Part shown: positions 37,142 to 64,000 of the stretch, one piece after another
Layout of the letters: every line of letters begins with the position of its first letter
How positions within the stretch are numbered: position 1 is the stretch's first letter
NCBI GenBank assembly: GCA_948146395.1
Contig: OX411547.1
Location: 58,483,066-58,547,065 of the forward strand
Direction: 5' to 3'
Origin: Fragum whitleyi
Lineage: Eukaryota; Mollusca; Bivalvia; Cardiida; Cardiidae
DNA: 64,000 nucleotides
The notes under the pieces: model-generated
What the model saw: the letters and a program-made list of their open reading frames with translations, nothing else
What the model was told of the DNA's origin: nothing
Databases searched by the model: none
Translations under genes and position numbers: made by a program

Positions 37142-38318
37142 TAATTTGAACAGAAACCATTGGATGTAATAGAAAAAAGTGTGTGAATGAAGATAAAGAT
37201 TTTTGTCTTCAAGCAATTTCATCTTTTTTAACAATAATTTCTCATACATATATGTGACCTATCTAGGAACCCAATAAAAGTATTTGAAAAAAAGATTGGT
37301 TCTAATACAGATCAACCAGACGACGCATTAAAAAAATTCTTTCACATGAAGATAGGTTGATCGTTCAACAAAAATAAAAAAAAATAAGCCAGGAGAAAAA
37401 AGTTCGTTCCTATTCAGTCTCTAGTCAGTCTGACTAAGATCGACACTTTTACGCACTACCCAGATGGCACCTTTTCGCGTGGCGGGTCACATGTAATGAA
37501 TCATATTTACAGCACTAGCCTGATGCTTTTCTGACTTACATGGATTTTCTACGATTTTACCAGACACACAGATATCGCCATCAGATAAGAAATCACGACA
37601 TTCATTATTTAAGAAATTTCACTTCAAAATTTCTACATTTATACTGACGTCAATAAAAAAAGCCTCAGTCATATGAAACGGGCAATTATTTAAAAAGACA
37701 CATTCCATGTTAGAATTCGTACGTTGTATTCCATAGAAAAGACAAATTCATTGCAGTCCGGCTCAAGCTAGAACTGTTTTGAGTCAAGATTTGTAGACGA
37801 TTTGTCCAGCTTAAATGACTGGCACATCCTATTTTGAGACAATAACAGGATTGATCACATTGACTGTAGATCAAGCCATTGAACCATTGGCTATCAGATT
37901 GTTTATGATTCCTATGTTTGCCCGTGTCAAAGATTTGGTAATCAAATACTGATTACGTCAGTGACGTGGCTCGATGCGGTTGCCCCTTCGTACATATGTC
38001 ACTAGTAAGCGACCAGTCTAAAAGATTATCTGCCGATAACGTTTGCAAGACGTACCATTTTAACCATTGTCTGACATAACTTAGTTTGAAGATTCAAAAA
38101 GTTTTTTTCTGAATCCGACCCCGTTTCTAAAGCTCAATATTACGATGACAATTATCGTATTAATCGCAGCCTCGTTTTTATATTTTTAAAGATGACTCGT
38201 GTAATAAACTCGGTAATCAAAGACTACTCGTTCAATATCCTCTATTTTGACACGTGGAGAGGGAAATTTATTAAAAATAATCTATTTTTTTCACGAATTG
38301 AAATGGGAAACAAAAGTC
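37142..38318. other. No gene called; one cysteine-bearing minus-strand stretch
   Basis: On the minus strand about 37765-37510 reads, with one stop, phrases such as ECVFLNNCPFHMTEA and NECRDFLSDGDICVSG. The cysteine spacing is suggestive of an extracellular module, but there is no clear acceptor and no family match. Left unannotated. Confidence 0.25.
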
Positions 38319-38526
38319 ATTCTAGAGGTCCCGGGTTCGATCCCCGACTGTTCGTCTCCCACCAATGGGTCGATAATCGTAGACCTATGTGGGAAAGCAG
38401 CTGGAGGCTAGGAAAGGATTTTATGGTAGTAATGGTGTGAGAAATACCAGGAATCCATTGTTAGGTGATCCGCGATATAACTGAAATAAAGTTGAAAGCG
38501 GCGAAAGCCCGATTCAATCAATCAAT
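38319..38526 (+). mobile_element. SINE, plus copy, 5'-truncated
   Basis: It begins within the tRNA-like head (GGTCCCGGGTTCGATCCCC at about 38328). The body holds CACCAATGGGTCGATAATCG and GAAATACCAGGAATCCATTG, and the tail reads TTCAATCAATCAATTA. Confidence 0.85.
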
Positions 38527-39095
38527 TAGTGATACAGGCAAAAAATCCAAATTTTCACGGGGCGTTTTTTTTTTTTTTTTTTGATACCAGTATATATTTC
38601 GTTTAGACTTTGTTATGATAAGCGAGCCTTTTTATTTCGTCTATTCTGTGTTCCTTTTATTATTTTTTTTTCAAAATAGATCAATAGATGAAACAATGGA
38701 ACGGTCCCTTAAAGATAAACCAAGTTATACAATGTAGGCCTACCTCTATTTTAAAATCTTTTACGTAAAAACCAACTTTTCGAAAGAACAAAATGCTTGT
38801 TTCAATGAAGTCAATTTTCTATCTCTTTTTATGCCGTACCCACTTGGAACGCATCACTCCAAACAACAGCAACAAAAAACATCAATGACAACAAAAATCC
38901 TTAGATAAAAGAAGATGAAAAAAAAGATAGAAAAAAAACACACACACAAAAAAAACACACGCCAGTTTCAACAAATAAGTGTCCTAAATCGAGCACCTCA
39001 GCTGAACAATTACCGTAGGGACAAATTTGCCCTCACCTAAAAATACTGAAAGGAAACACAAGATTGAAATTGTAAATGGCGCCATATGTTGTTGT
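38527..39095. other. No gene seen
   Basis: T-run at 38567-38582 and an A/CA-rich tract at 38880-38965. Otherwise featureless. Confidence 0.4.
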
Positions 39096-39096
39096 T

Positions 39097-39308
39097 GGCC
39101 GGCGGCACTCATTCTTTCCGACAATTTGTCTCTCACCAATCGATTGATAATCGTAGGCCTTTGTGCGATAGCAGCTGTTTAGGAAATGATGTTATGGTTG
39201 TACTGGTTAGAGAAAAACCAGGAATCCATTGTTAGGTGCTCTAGCCGCCTGGATATAACTGAAAAATGCTGAAAGCGGCGTAAAACCCCATTCAATCAAT
39301 CAATCAAT
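39097..39308 (+). mobile_element. SINE, plus copy, head missing
   Basis: Body GTCTCTCACCAATCGATTGA to AAAACCAGGAATCCATTG, then AAAGCGGCGTAAAACCCC and TTCAATCAATCAATCAAT. A clean example of the 3' two-thirds of the family. Confidence 0.85.
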
Positions 39309-39592
39309 TGTTGTTGGCAATTTGTCACTCTACCGATAAGGCAACGTTCAATAAAGTGACATAATCTTAAAAATATTCGTGCGTATCGCTCGGGATCCCT
39401 CGACCTATGTCTCGCTTAATTTTTGCTTTTCGGAGTTCATCCTAGTAATAAATAAGAGCTAATCTACTTCGTACTGTGTAGCAAATCGTAGCAAATCGTA
39501 ATGAATCTGATGGTACTTTAGTTTATTTGGTTACTAGCGGTGCAGGTATTTTGGAAATCAGTTTGTCGGACAAACTTGGTTTGTCGGTTACA

Positions 39593-40021
39593 TACAGTTA
39601 ACAACATCGTGAAATTGAGATGGAATGATTAAGGATTGAAATTGAATGAGTGTGTGGAGCGAGTTTTTAGTGAATTTAATGGGAAGTAATCCTGTATCGC
39701 CAATTTTGTTCGGGATGAACAAAATTAGCGATATTGATTACCTTCCTTTAAAAGAAATATGCCTACAAGTTCTTTACATAGCTCCACATTTCTTCAAGAA
39801 CCTAATAGACGCGTACAATTCAAATTATGTCCGTGAAATCGTGTTTTTTCTCTATCCAAATTCATTTTGAATGACCTATTTTATTCTATATTTTTCAATG
39901 GGCTTGAGTGTTTTTGAATGGTTTGAATAAGTGTTTGGAATGAATGAATGGAGCGCTGAGTGAGTGGTTTAGAATGGTTTTGATTGAGATGAATGTCAAT
40001 TTCACTATGTAACTAACTGTA
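39593..40021 (+). mobile_element. CAGTTA MITE, subfamily A, complete plus copy
   Basis: TA|CAGTTAACAACATCGTG at the left, ACTATGTAACTAACTG|TA at the right. By eye it is very close to the copy at 49144-49583 across the whole length, which suggests recent activity of this subfamily. It lies about 430 bp upstream of the chitin-binding gene start codon. Confidence 0.93.
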
Positions 40022-40245
40022 CGTACACAGCCTTTCGATTGTCATTTATCTAATGAACGGAGAGTAACGACATGCTTTATGTGTCTGAACGCTTCCACGA
40101 CAAACTCGCGTTGAAACTGCGCGCTGTATAATAATCAGTCTTTTCCAAAATTACAATATACCAGTTTTATAAGTTATATTCCTCTGATATTGGAGACGAG
40201 ATTGATTTTCCACACTTGTTCGGCCTTTCAAGTCATTCTTTCCCT

Positions 40246-40253
40246 TATAAAAT
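40246..40253 (+). promoter_or_regulatory. Possible TATA box of the chitin-binding gene
   Basis: TATAAAAT lies about 200 bp upstream of the start codon in otherwise ordinary AT-rich DNA. A transcription start about 30 bp downstream would give a 5' UTR of about 175 bases. Position is the only support. Confidence 0.2.
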
Positions 40254-40454
40254 GTCATACTCTTACAGACCTTGCTATGCAATGATTGTAACACAAGCGT
40301 TAGTTTTGCTTTCCTGAAATTGAGAAAAATGTAAAAGAAACTTGAATCACTGGTTAAATGCTTATTTCAAAGTTTATCATCTTTACCGTTACAGATAACA
40401 CCCTGTGTCTAGTGAAAATTTAAGAAAAGTGTACGCCGAGAACCTTATACAGAC

Positions 40455-58140
<17,686 letters not shown>

Positions 58141-58186
58141 GTAAGGCTTTTAGCTGTTTCTGGCGTCCCGCGTCTGTCTTCCGTCG

Positions 58187-58627
58187 TACAGTTAATTACA
58201 TCGTGAAATTGACATTCATCTCATTCAAAACCATTCTAAATCGCTCACTCAGCGCTCCATTCATTCATTACAAACACTCACTCAAACCACTTATAAACGC
58301 TCCAAAGCTCACTGAAAAACATATAACAACAACCTCGCTCAAAATAAAAATAGCTCGGAAATTCGGGAATAAACTTTGATAAATTGAAATTGAAAGGGTC
58401 TGATTAGATCTTGAAGAAAAAAGAAGCTATTTATAGAATATATATGCAAAATTTTTTAAAGGGAGGTAATTAATATCGCAAATTTTATTCATCCTGAACA
58501 CATTTTGCGATATATGATTACCTCCCATTAAATTCACTTAAAACTCGCTCCACACACTCATTCAATTTCATTCCTTAATCATTCGTTCATCACTAATCTT
58601 GACAATTTCACGACGTTGTTAACTGTA
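58187..58627 (-). mobile_element. CAGTTA MITE, 46 bp after exon 7
   Basis: TA|CAGTTAATTACATCGTG and TTTCACGACGTTGTTAACTG|TA. The palindrome is at about 58460-58527. The middle (ACATATAACAACAACCTCGC) is shared with 57144-57659. Confidence 0.93.
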
Positions 58628-58628
58628 T

Positions 58629-59853
58629 GAAGTGCATCGTGCGTCAACATTTTGTGTGCACTCTAAAGACCACGTTTTGGCTCAAATATCTTGAAACTTG
58701 GTCAGAATGTCTGACTGCATAGTTTCTAGGACGAAATCGAATTTGGTTCAAGAAGGGTTCAAAAATTAAAAAAAAACTTTGTGATCAATCTACAGGCCAC
58801 ATATTTGGCTCAAATGTCTTGAAGCTTTGTCAAAATGTTTGTCTCCATCAAATCTCAGTCATTTTCGAAACGGGCCATGGGGACTCAAACATAGGATCAC
58901 GGGGTCAATGCTTAGAAAAATCTTGCATGCAGTCAAGAGGCACAATCTTTGGCTCAATTGTCTTGAAACTTTATCAGAATAGTTGTCTCTATCAAGTCGC
59001 GATCAAGTTTGAAAATTGGTCAAATGGAGTCAAACATAGGATCAAGGGGCCATATCTTTGAAAAACTTCTGTGCACTCTAGAGGCCATATTTTAGCCCAA
59101 TGTCTTGAGACTTTGTCACAAAATTTGTCTATATGGTACCTTGTCTTGGACGAGGTCGAATTTGGGTCAAGTGGGGTCAATAATGGGGTATAATCTTAGA
59201 AAAACCTTATGTGCACTCTACTCATAAATGTCTTGAATATGGTCATGGTGTTTTTCTTCATCACATCTCGGTCAGGGCCGAAAATAGGTCAAGTAGGGTC
59301 AATAATGGGGTCAAATTCTAGAAAAACCTTGAGTGCACTCTAGAGGGTACAACGTTATCAAATGTGGTGATATCTGGTTGGAATATTTGTCTCAATTATT
59401 TCAGTAAAGTTTAAAAATGAGTCAATTAAAGTCAAAAATAAGGCCACTGGGCCAAATATAAGGAAAATTTTGTGTGCACTTGTGTTTCTTAATAATATCT
59501 AGGCCGAATTCGAATTTCGGTCAAGTGGGGCATAATGGGGAAAACTTAGAAACAACTTCACGTGCTTTCTAAATGCCACATTTCGCCTCAAATGTTTAGA
59601 AACAAAGACAGAATGTTTGTATACATCAAATCTCGGTCATGCTCGAACCTGGATCAAGTGAAGAAAAAATGGGAACAATTTGTATGCACTCCAAAGACCA
59701 ATGTTTCGTCTCAAATGTCTTGAGAGTTTGTCACAATTTTTGTCTATATGACATCTTTTAACAGGTCAAGGTAGGCAAAATAAATAGGTCAATGGGACAA
59801 ATCTGGGAAAAACCTTATGTGCACTGTAGAAGCCATATTTTTGGCTCAAATAA
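58629..59853 (+). mobile_element. Tandem-core element, about 140-bp units
   Basis: About nine diverged units carry 'TGTGCACTCTAGAGGCCA', 'CTCAAATGTCTTGAAACTTT' and 'GGTCAAGTGGGGTCAA'. Unit starts are near 58656, 58790, 58927, 59073, 59209, 59331, 59473, 59683 and 59817. No GTCC head is found, probably because it is truncated. Same design as the pearl-like families but a separate core sequence. Confidence 0.65.
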
Positions 59854-60413
59854 ATTGGAATTCAGGCAGAATATCTTGGCCCTGGAAACAATTGAGGCAA
59901 TGCAATGCAGGTAAAAATAGAACAAAGGGTCAATTCTCAAATTGGGGGTACAAACACGGATATTTGAGTGCCTACATGTATATGATATTTGGAGCTAGTT
60001 GCATTTTGCAAACTTTGTAAATTATGCAAATGGCTCTTGAATTGAAATTCTGGCAGAATATCTTGGCCCTGGAAACAATTAAGGCAATGCAATGCAGGTA
60101 AAAATAGAACAAAGGGTCAATTCTCAAATTGGGGGTACAAACACGGATATTTGAGTGCCTACATGTATATGATATTTGGAGCTAGTTGCATTTTGCAAAC
60201 TTTGTAAATTATGCAAATGGCTCTTGAATTGAAATTCTGGCAGAATATATTGGCCCTGGAAACAATTAAGGCAATGCAATGCAGGTAAAAATAGAACAAA
60301 GGGTCAATTCTCAAATTGGGGGTACAAACACCGATATTTGATTGCCTACATGTATATTATATTTGGGACTAGTTGCATTTTTCAACCTTTGTAAATTATG
60401 CAAATGGCTCTCT
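59854..60413 (+). repeat. 187-bp tandem repeat, three units
   Basis: TCTTGGCCCTGGAAACAATT starts at 59874 and 60061, and its TATTGGCC variant at 60248, exactly 187 bases apart. Units 1 and 2 are almost identical; unit 3 has a scatter of changes. The unit includes AATTGGGGGTACAAACAC and TACATGTATATGATATTTGG. Confidence 0.95.
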
Positions 60414-60429
60414 TGATTGTTTCAGAATA

Positions 60430-60700
60430 TATATGTTTTTGTAAATATATGTACTTAGCGTTTTGTATGAAAAAATATCTAACGAGGTTGGGGGAATTGA
60501 CAATTATTAATTTTGATAACAAAGTTAGATATTTTGTCATACAACACACTAAAAAGTATTATATTTATGTAATAACCTCTATTTGCCTTTTTTTCGTCGA
60601 TATTTCTAACATAATGCAAGTTTTTAAAAATGACCGCATTATGTCACTGTTCTAAAAATACCCATATGATATCATAAAAAATATCATATGGGATGGTATG
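60430..60700 (-). repeat. Foldback repeat, reverse copy
   Basis: TATCTAACGAGGTTGGGGGA and its arm partner ACAAAGTTAGATATTTTGTC are followed by AATAACCTCTATTTGCC. The reverse matches 40553-40860 over about 250 bp. It ends in a perfect 12-bp-arm hairpin CCCATATGATAT at 60661-60692. Confidence 0.75.
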
Positions 60701-61644
60701 ATATGGATATTTGAATAGTTATAAGATAAGATAAAATTCATTTTATAGCTTTTAAGATCTCGTAAAATGATTCATTGCTAGTTTCATCCATCAAAATTGG
60801 TAATTGTAATACATCGTTTTTTTTATGTCGTCCAATCAAGACCCATATTATCTATCACAAAATGGGAGTAATCATGAAATGCGCACCTTGTGAATATTTA
60901 GCTTTAATCGTTCGCCGATGAAATCATAAACAAATATTTTACTGAAATAAACACTTAATTATGCAAGTTGTGATTTTTTCATGACATGCACTACTTTTGC
61001 CTCGGCGGGTACACGAGGTCCACTTTGTCCGTAGAATAAACCTGTCAACTTATGACACCTGGCGAAATAGCCTGAAATCCTGACTGACATTCAGGCAACG
61101 TCTTGGAAGATTCCGTCCGAAGGAATCATATTTTTTTCTGACCAAGAACTGAGATAAATCTGATCTCTTCAATCAAAATTATATCTTCGAGTAATGTAAA
61201 GTAGGCCTAGCATTTCGATTGCTCGACGAGAACCGAAATATATAGGCAGTTACAACCGTTTCACGCTGAGCAATTGAAAAAGAAATGTAAAATATAATAA
61301 CAAATTATTGATTTCAATCTGTAATTAACACTGCCTCTCTCTCAGGGACGTTAACACACCAGGGTTGAATGTTCGAGAGCTATTCTATAAGCCTCTATAA
61401 GCCTTAGCTTTTGTCGCAATCAAACCTAAATAAAATTAGTATAAACTATGTCCATGTAAGTATCAATTTTTTATACATCTTGATAAGCCAATATAAAAGT
61501 AAAATACTAAGATGTATGCTACTCTTCCTAAAAGAGATCGAATCGAGTGTTTAAGATCCTAAAATAGCATGGAGATTCCAGGGTTACAACCAAGGTTTAT
61601 AGCAAGGATACATGTATAAGGTAATCGCTATCAAATTTGAAAGG
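60701..61644. other. No gene seen
   Basis: No splice-bounded, cysteine-rich or Thr/Pro-rich phase-1 exon that could continue the chitin-binding gene was found here or further right. Confidence 0.4.
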
Positions 61645-61892
61645 AGGCAAAACAATATCATAAATTTCGTACACTTGTTATCTTCCTTTAATGAAGTACA
61701 CATACTTCTCCGTGTGTCTTCCAGGCTAGTCAAATTAAGTTTTTTACCTCCCATTAATAAAATGGTTAAGTAAGTATTGGTTTTAGTGAAATCGTGATAG
61801 TTTCAAACAATTTCGAAGCATTTTCTAAAAAAAACCAAAAAATGTGGTTTTGTTCGATGTGATTGTCAATTTTACGATAATACTAACTGTAA
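61645..61892 (+). mobile_element. CAGTTA MITE, decayed copy
   Basis: GAAAGGAGGCAAAACAATAT, TGTTATCTTCCTTTAATGAA, TCCGTGTGTCTTCCAG and the end GTCAATTTTACGATAATACT. The left end and much of the middle are lost. Confidence 0.6.
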
Positions 61893-61984
61893 CATAATGT
61901 TGAAGCTCGCCTAATGATCAAAACCGTTCTAATTTGATCAGTCAATGCGTTTTATTACTCTATCAACTCATTAAACGCTGAAGG

Positions 61985-63015
61985 TCCCTGGTTTATAAAG
62001 AGGCCAGGTGACATTTAAAGGCATGCACTCCAATTTTTGAATCTTTTAAGCAAGGCCTTTTTAAGCGATAGAATCCATGGATTCCATTTACTTAAAGGGA
62101 TCGTAAGCCACATTCCGAACTAACTTCAAAGGAAAAATGTCGAACGGTATGCTCACTGTATAGCGCTGAGTCCGCCAAAAACAACTAATTTCCAAGGTAT
62201 GAATTACTACGCTCGATACCGCTTTGCAGACAGGCGCAACTCGCATTTTTATAATTTTAGCATTCCTATACTCATACCCCATTATTTTTTAATTCCTACC
62301 CTAAATACATATCGAATTACACTCATGTTGATTTATTGTCTGCAACCTGTTCCAAGTTTGCCCAGTCTCAAATTGTGTCATTTGTTTAAGGGTTTAAGGA
62401 TGGGACAAGACTTTTATTTTTTTCTAATTTAGATTTATCCAATACAAGACAACAAGTGTTTAGACAGGTCCAAATTGTAAGGGGTTGCATATAACATACA
62501 ATATGTAAGCAAATTAGATAAATTTGTAGCAGAAAGGATAGATAACGTTAGAGAGAAAGAGATAGTGTTTGTTATCAGCATTTTCTTCTTTTCCCTATTA
62601 GCAAGGTCATCCGTCAAGATCAAATGTAAAAGCTATGCATCTTTAACACAGCCGTGATTTGGCAGTGATAAATAAGAAAATATCTGGTATACATAATAAG
62701 GACAGGGTGAATAATCGGGTTATATTCCAGAAAATTAACGCCGTATGTTGTTTCGTCCATTCAGTAGTCTCGCATTCAGTACTATCAGTATTTTGTTTTT
62801 AGAACAATGTAGTGATATCCAAGCTCTGCGTTGAACACACAGCGCACTTTGTGTCGCATAAAAGTTGATGACATATACCAGACCTATTTTTTGCGCGCGT
62901 GAGTACAAAAAAGCTACGTAGTACACACGTTCTTCGGTTTTTGACTCGATTATCTTTTTCCTAGGTAATTTCCAGTATACAGGGTTGTTTCCTAAACCTG
63001 CTTAACCAGGCCAAA
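61985..63015 (+). repeat. Unclassified dispersed repeat, copy 2
   Basis: Same ordered blocks as 23755-24615 (GCCAGGTGACATTTAAAGGC, GGGATCGTAAGCCACATTCC, GCTTTGCAGACAGGCGCAAC, TATCTGGTATACATAATAAG, AACCAGGCCAAAAAC). The middle differs and is longer here. Open stretches on the minus strand have no domain. Confidence 0.7.
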
Positions 63016-63100
63016 AACAAACGATTTTTTAAACAGTTCCGAAATCTTTCGAAATGCTTTATAACTTCGTAGAAATTGGTCTAACTTTTCTTTGTTTCTT

Positions 63101-63785
63101 AGCTCCACTGGCAAAGGCAAGCGAAATGTCAAGGCAGTGTGTCGTTCGTGCATCTGTCTGCCCGTCTTTTTAGGTCATGTTAGGCACAAATACTACTGTA
63201 TCAAACTGGAAAAATCCTATCTGGGCACGAAAACACATCTTAATTGTTATAGAAACTTTAAATGAAACAGAAAAATGGATATGGAGGGACGGGGCTTATT
63301 TTCACTTTGAAATCTTTAGAAATTTTCTTCTTAATCATTGAACAGATTACAGTGAAACTTGGCTGAATGTTCCTTGGGTGACCCTATACTTGAACTGTCC
63401 AGAAATTTTGATTTACGCCCAAATATGAGCGTGGCTGTGTGGAACTTTTTCAGTTTGAATTCTTAAAAAATCCTGTCCTCTCCTCTCATTTTTGGCCAAT
63501 TTCAATGAAACTTGGCATGAATATTTCTTCGGTAACACTTATACTAAAATTGTTCTTAGAATTTTGATTGACATATAATTGTGGGCATGGGCAGTTTGGG
63601 GCCCATTTTCACTTCTTAAGCTAAACAATAATTGCTGATCAATTGGAAAAATTTCAATGATTTTATTTGTTTGAATGTTCCATGAATTACCATTTACTTT
63701 CAATGTCTGTTATTGCCTTCAATTATGAATATATCTTTTCAAATCTGGAGATGATAAAGCCAGTGTAGCGATACAGGCACTCTTG
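63101..63785 (+). mobile_element. Pearl/Helentron-like element, short copy
   Basis: Head TTAGCTCCACTGGCAAAGGC, about three core units (TTGGCTGAATGTTCCTTGGG, ACTTGGCATGAATATTTCTT), tail AAAGCCAGTGTAGCGATACA. Same ends and core as 19098-20420, but with fewer cores. Confidence 0.75.
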
Positions 63786-63929
63786 AATCTCATGTTAAAA
63801 CTTGTGTTGACTTTGAAGCCTCCGCAAATACACACAGATCATATCATAAAAAAAGTTTTTAAAAACATTGTTCTTTGGGGGGAATTATGCAATATTTTTT
63901 TTTTTTTTTATATCATATCGATCATTCCA

Positions 63930-63985
63930 TGAATGTCATTCCAAAATTAACAACACTGTCAATTTCACGATGCTATGAACTATGC
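63930..63985 (-). repeat. CAGTTA MITE terminal fragment
   Basis: TTCCAAAATTAACAACACTG, then TCAATTTCACGATGCTATGA. Only the right terminal region of a minus copy. Confidence 0.5.
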
Positions 63986-64000
63986 CTATAGCAGGAAAAG

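Noticed and set aside
37510..37765. Minus-strand cysteine-containing exon
   Set aside because: An in-frame stop, an unclear acceptor and no recognisable family; a plausible donor alone is not enough.
58141..64000. Further exons of the chitin-binding gene
   Set aside because: I looked for phase-1 acceptors followed by Thr/Pro-rich or CBM14-like sequence and found none; the gene is left open at the right.

Overview
The window reads as animal nuclear DNA, very probably from a mollusc (bivalve or gastropod) or another lophotrochozoan. It is AT-rich and intron-rich, carries almost no long open frames, and is dense in transposable elements of kinds familiar from mollusc genomes: I/Nimb-like and CR1/L2-like LINEs, a tRNA-derived SINE with an (ATCA)n-type tail, pearl/CvE-like tandem-core elements with GTCC tracts, and MITEs. 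Nothing suggests bacterial, viral or plasmid DNA. The species call is inference from repeat style and gene family.

One real host gene is visible. Seven plus-strand exons between 40455 and 58140 encode a secreted chitin-binding protein: a signal-peptide exon, then three alternating pairs of a short Thr/Pro linker exon and a six-cysteine peritrophin-A (CBM14) exon. Every junction is phase 1, so each exon is a symmetric cassette. The three linker and three domain exons look like products of exon or cassette duplication. The 3' end is not found in the window. About 282 residues are encoded here.

The rest is repeats. 1-2450: a 5'-truncated, frame-broken I-clade LINE whose tail lies against a hAT-like transposase remnant, with a second element nested in the LINE 3' UTR. 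2980-4936: a SINE with a clear 10-bp target duplication, then a decayed LINE endonuclease region on the minus strand. 8157-10575: a degenerate minisatellite of about thirty hairpin-prone units. 15.9-21.2 kb: a CTGCAG-centred minisatellite split by two pearl/Helentron-like elements. 21.6-40 kb: mostly copies of one MITE family plus SINEs. 40.4-58.2 kb: the chitin-binding gene, its introns filled with the same MITE. 58.6-60.4 kb: another tandem-core element leading into a 187-bp tandem triplication. 62.0-63.0 kb: second copy of an unclassified repeat also seen at 23.75-24.6 kb.

The dominant feature is a TA-flanked MITE of about 430 bp: about 35 copies and fragments, with terminal inverted repeats beginning CAGTTA, an internal palindrome of about 65 bp, and same-strand GAATG-rich arms. 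Copies are nested in a SINE, in an older copy of themselves and in a TTAA-type MITE, and are interrupted by other elements, which gives a relative chronology. Within the chitin-binding gene every internal exon has a copy, or the element carrying it, within about 50 bp of one edge. The three linker exons have a MITE end placed where a splice branch point is expected. That arrangement is the most novel-looking signal here and remains an inference.
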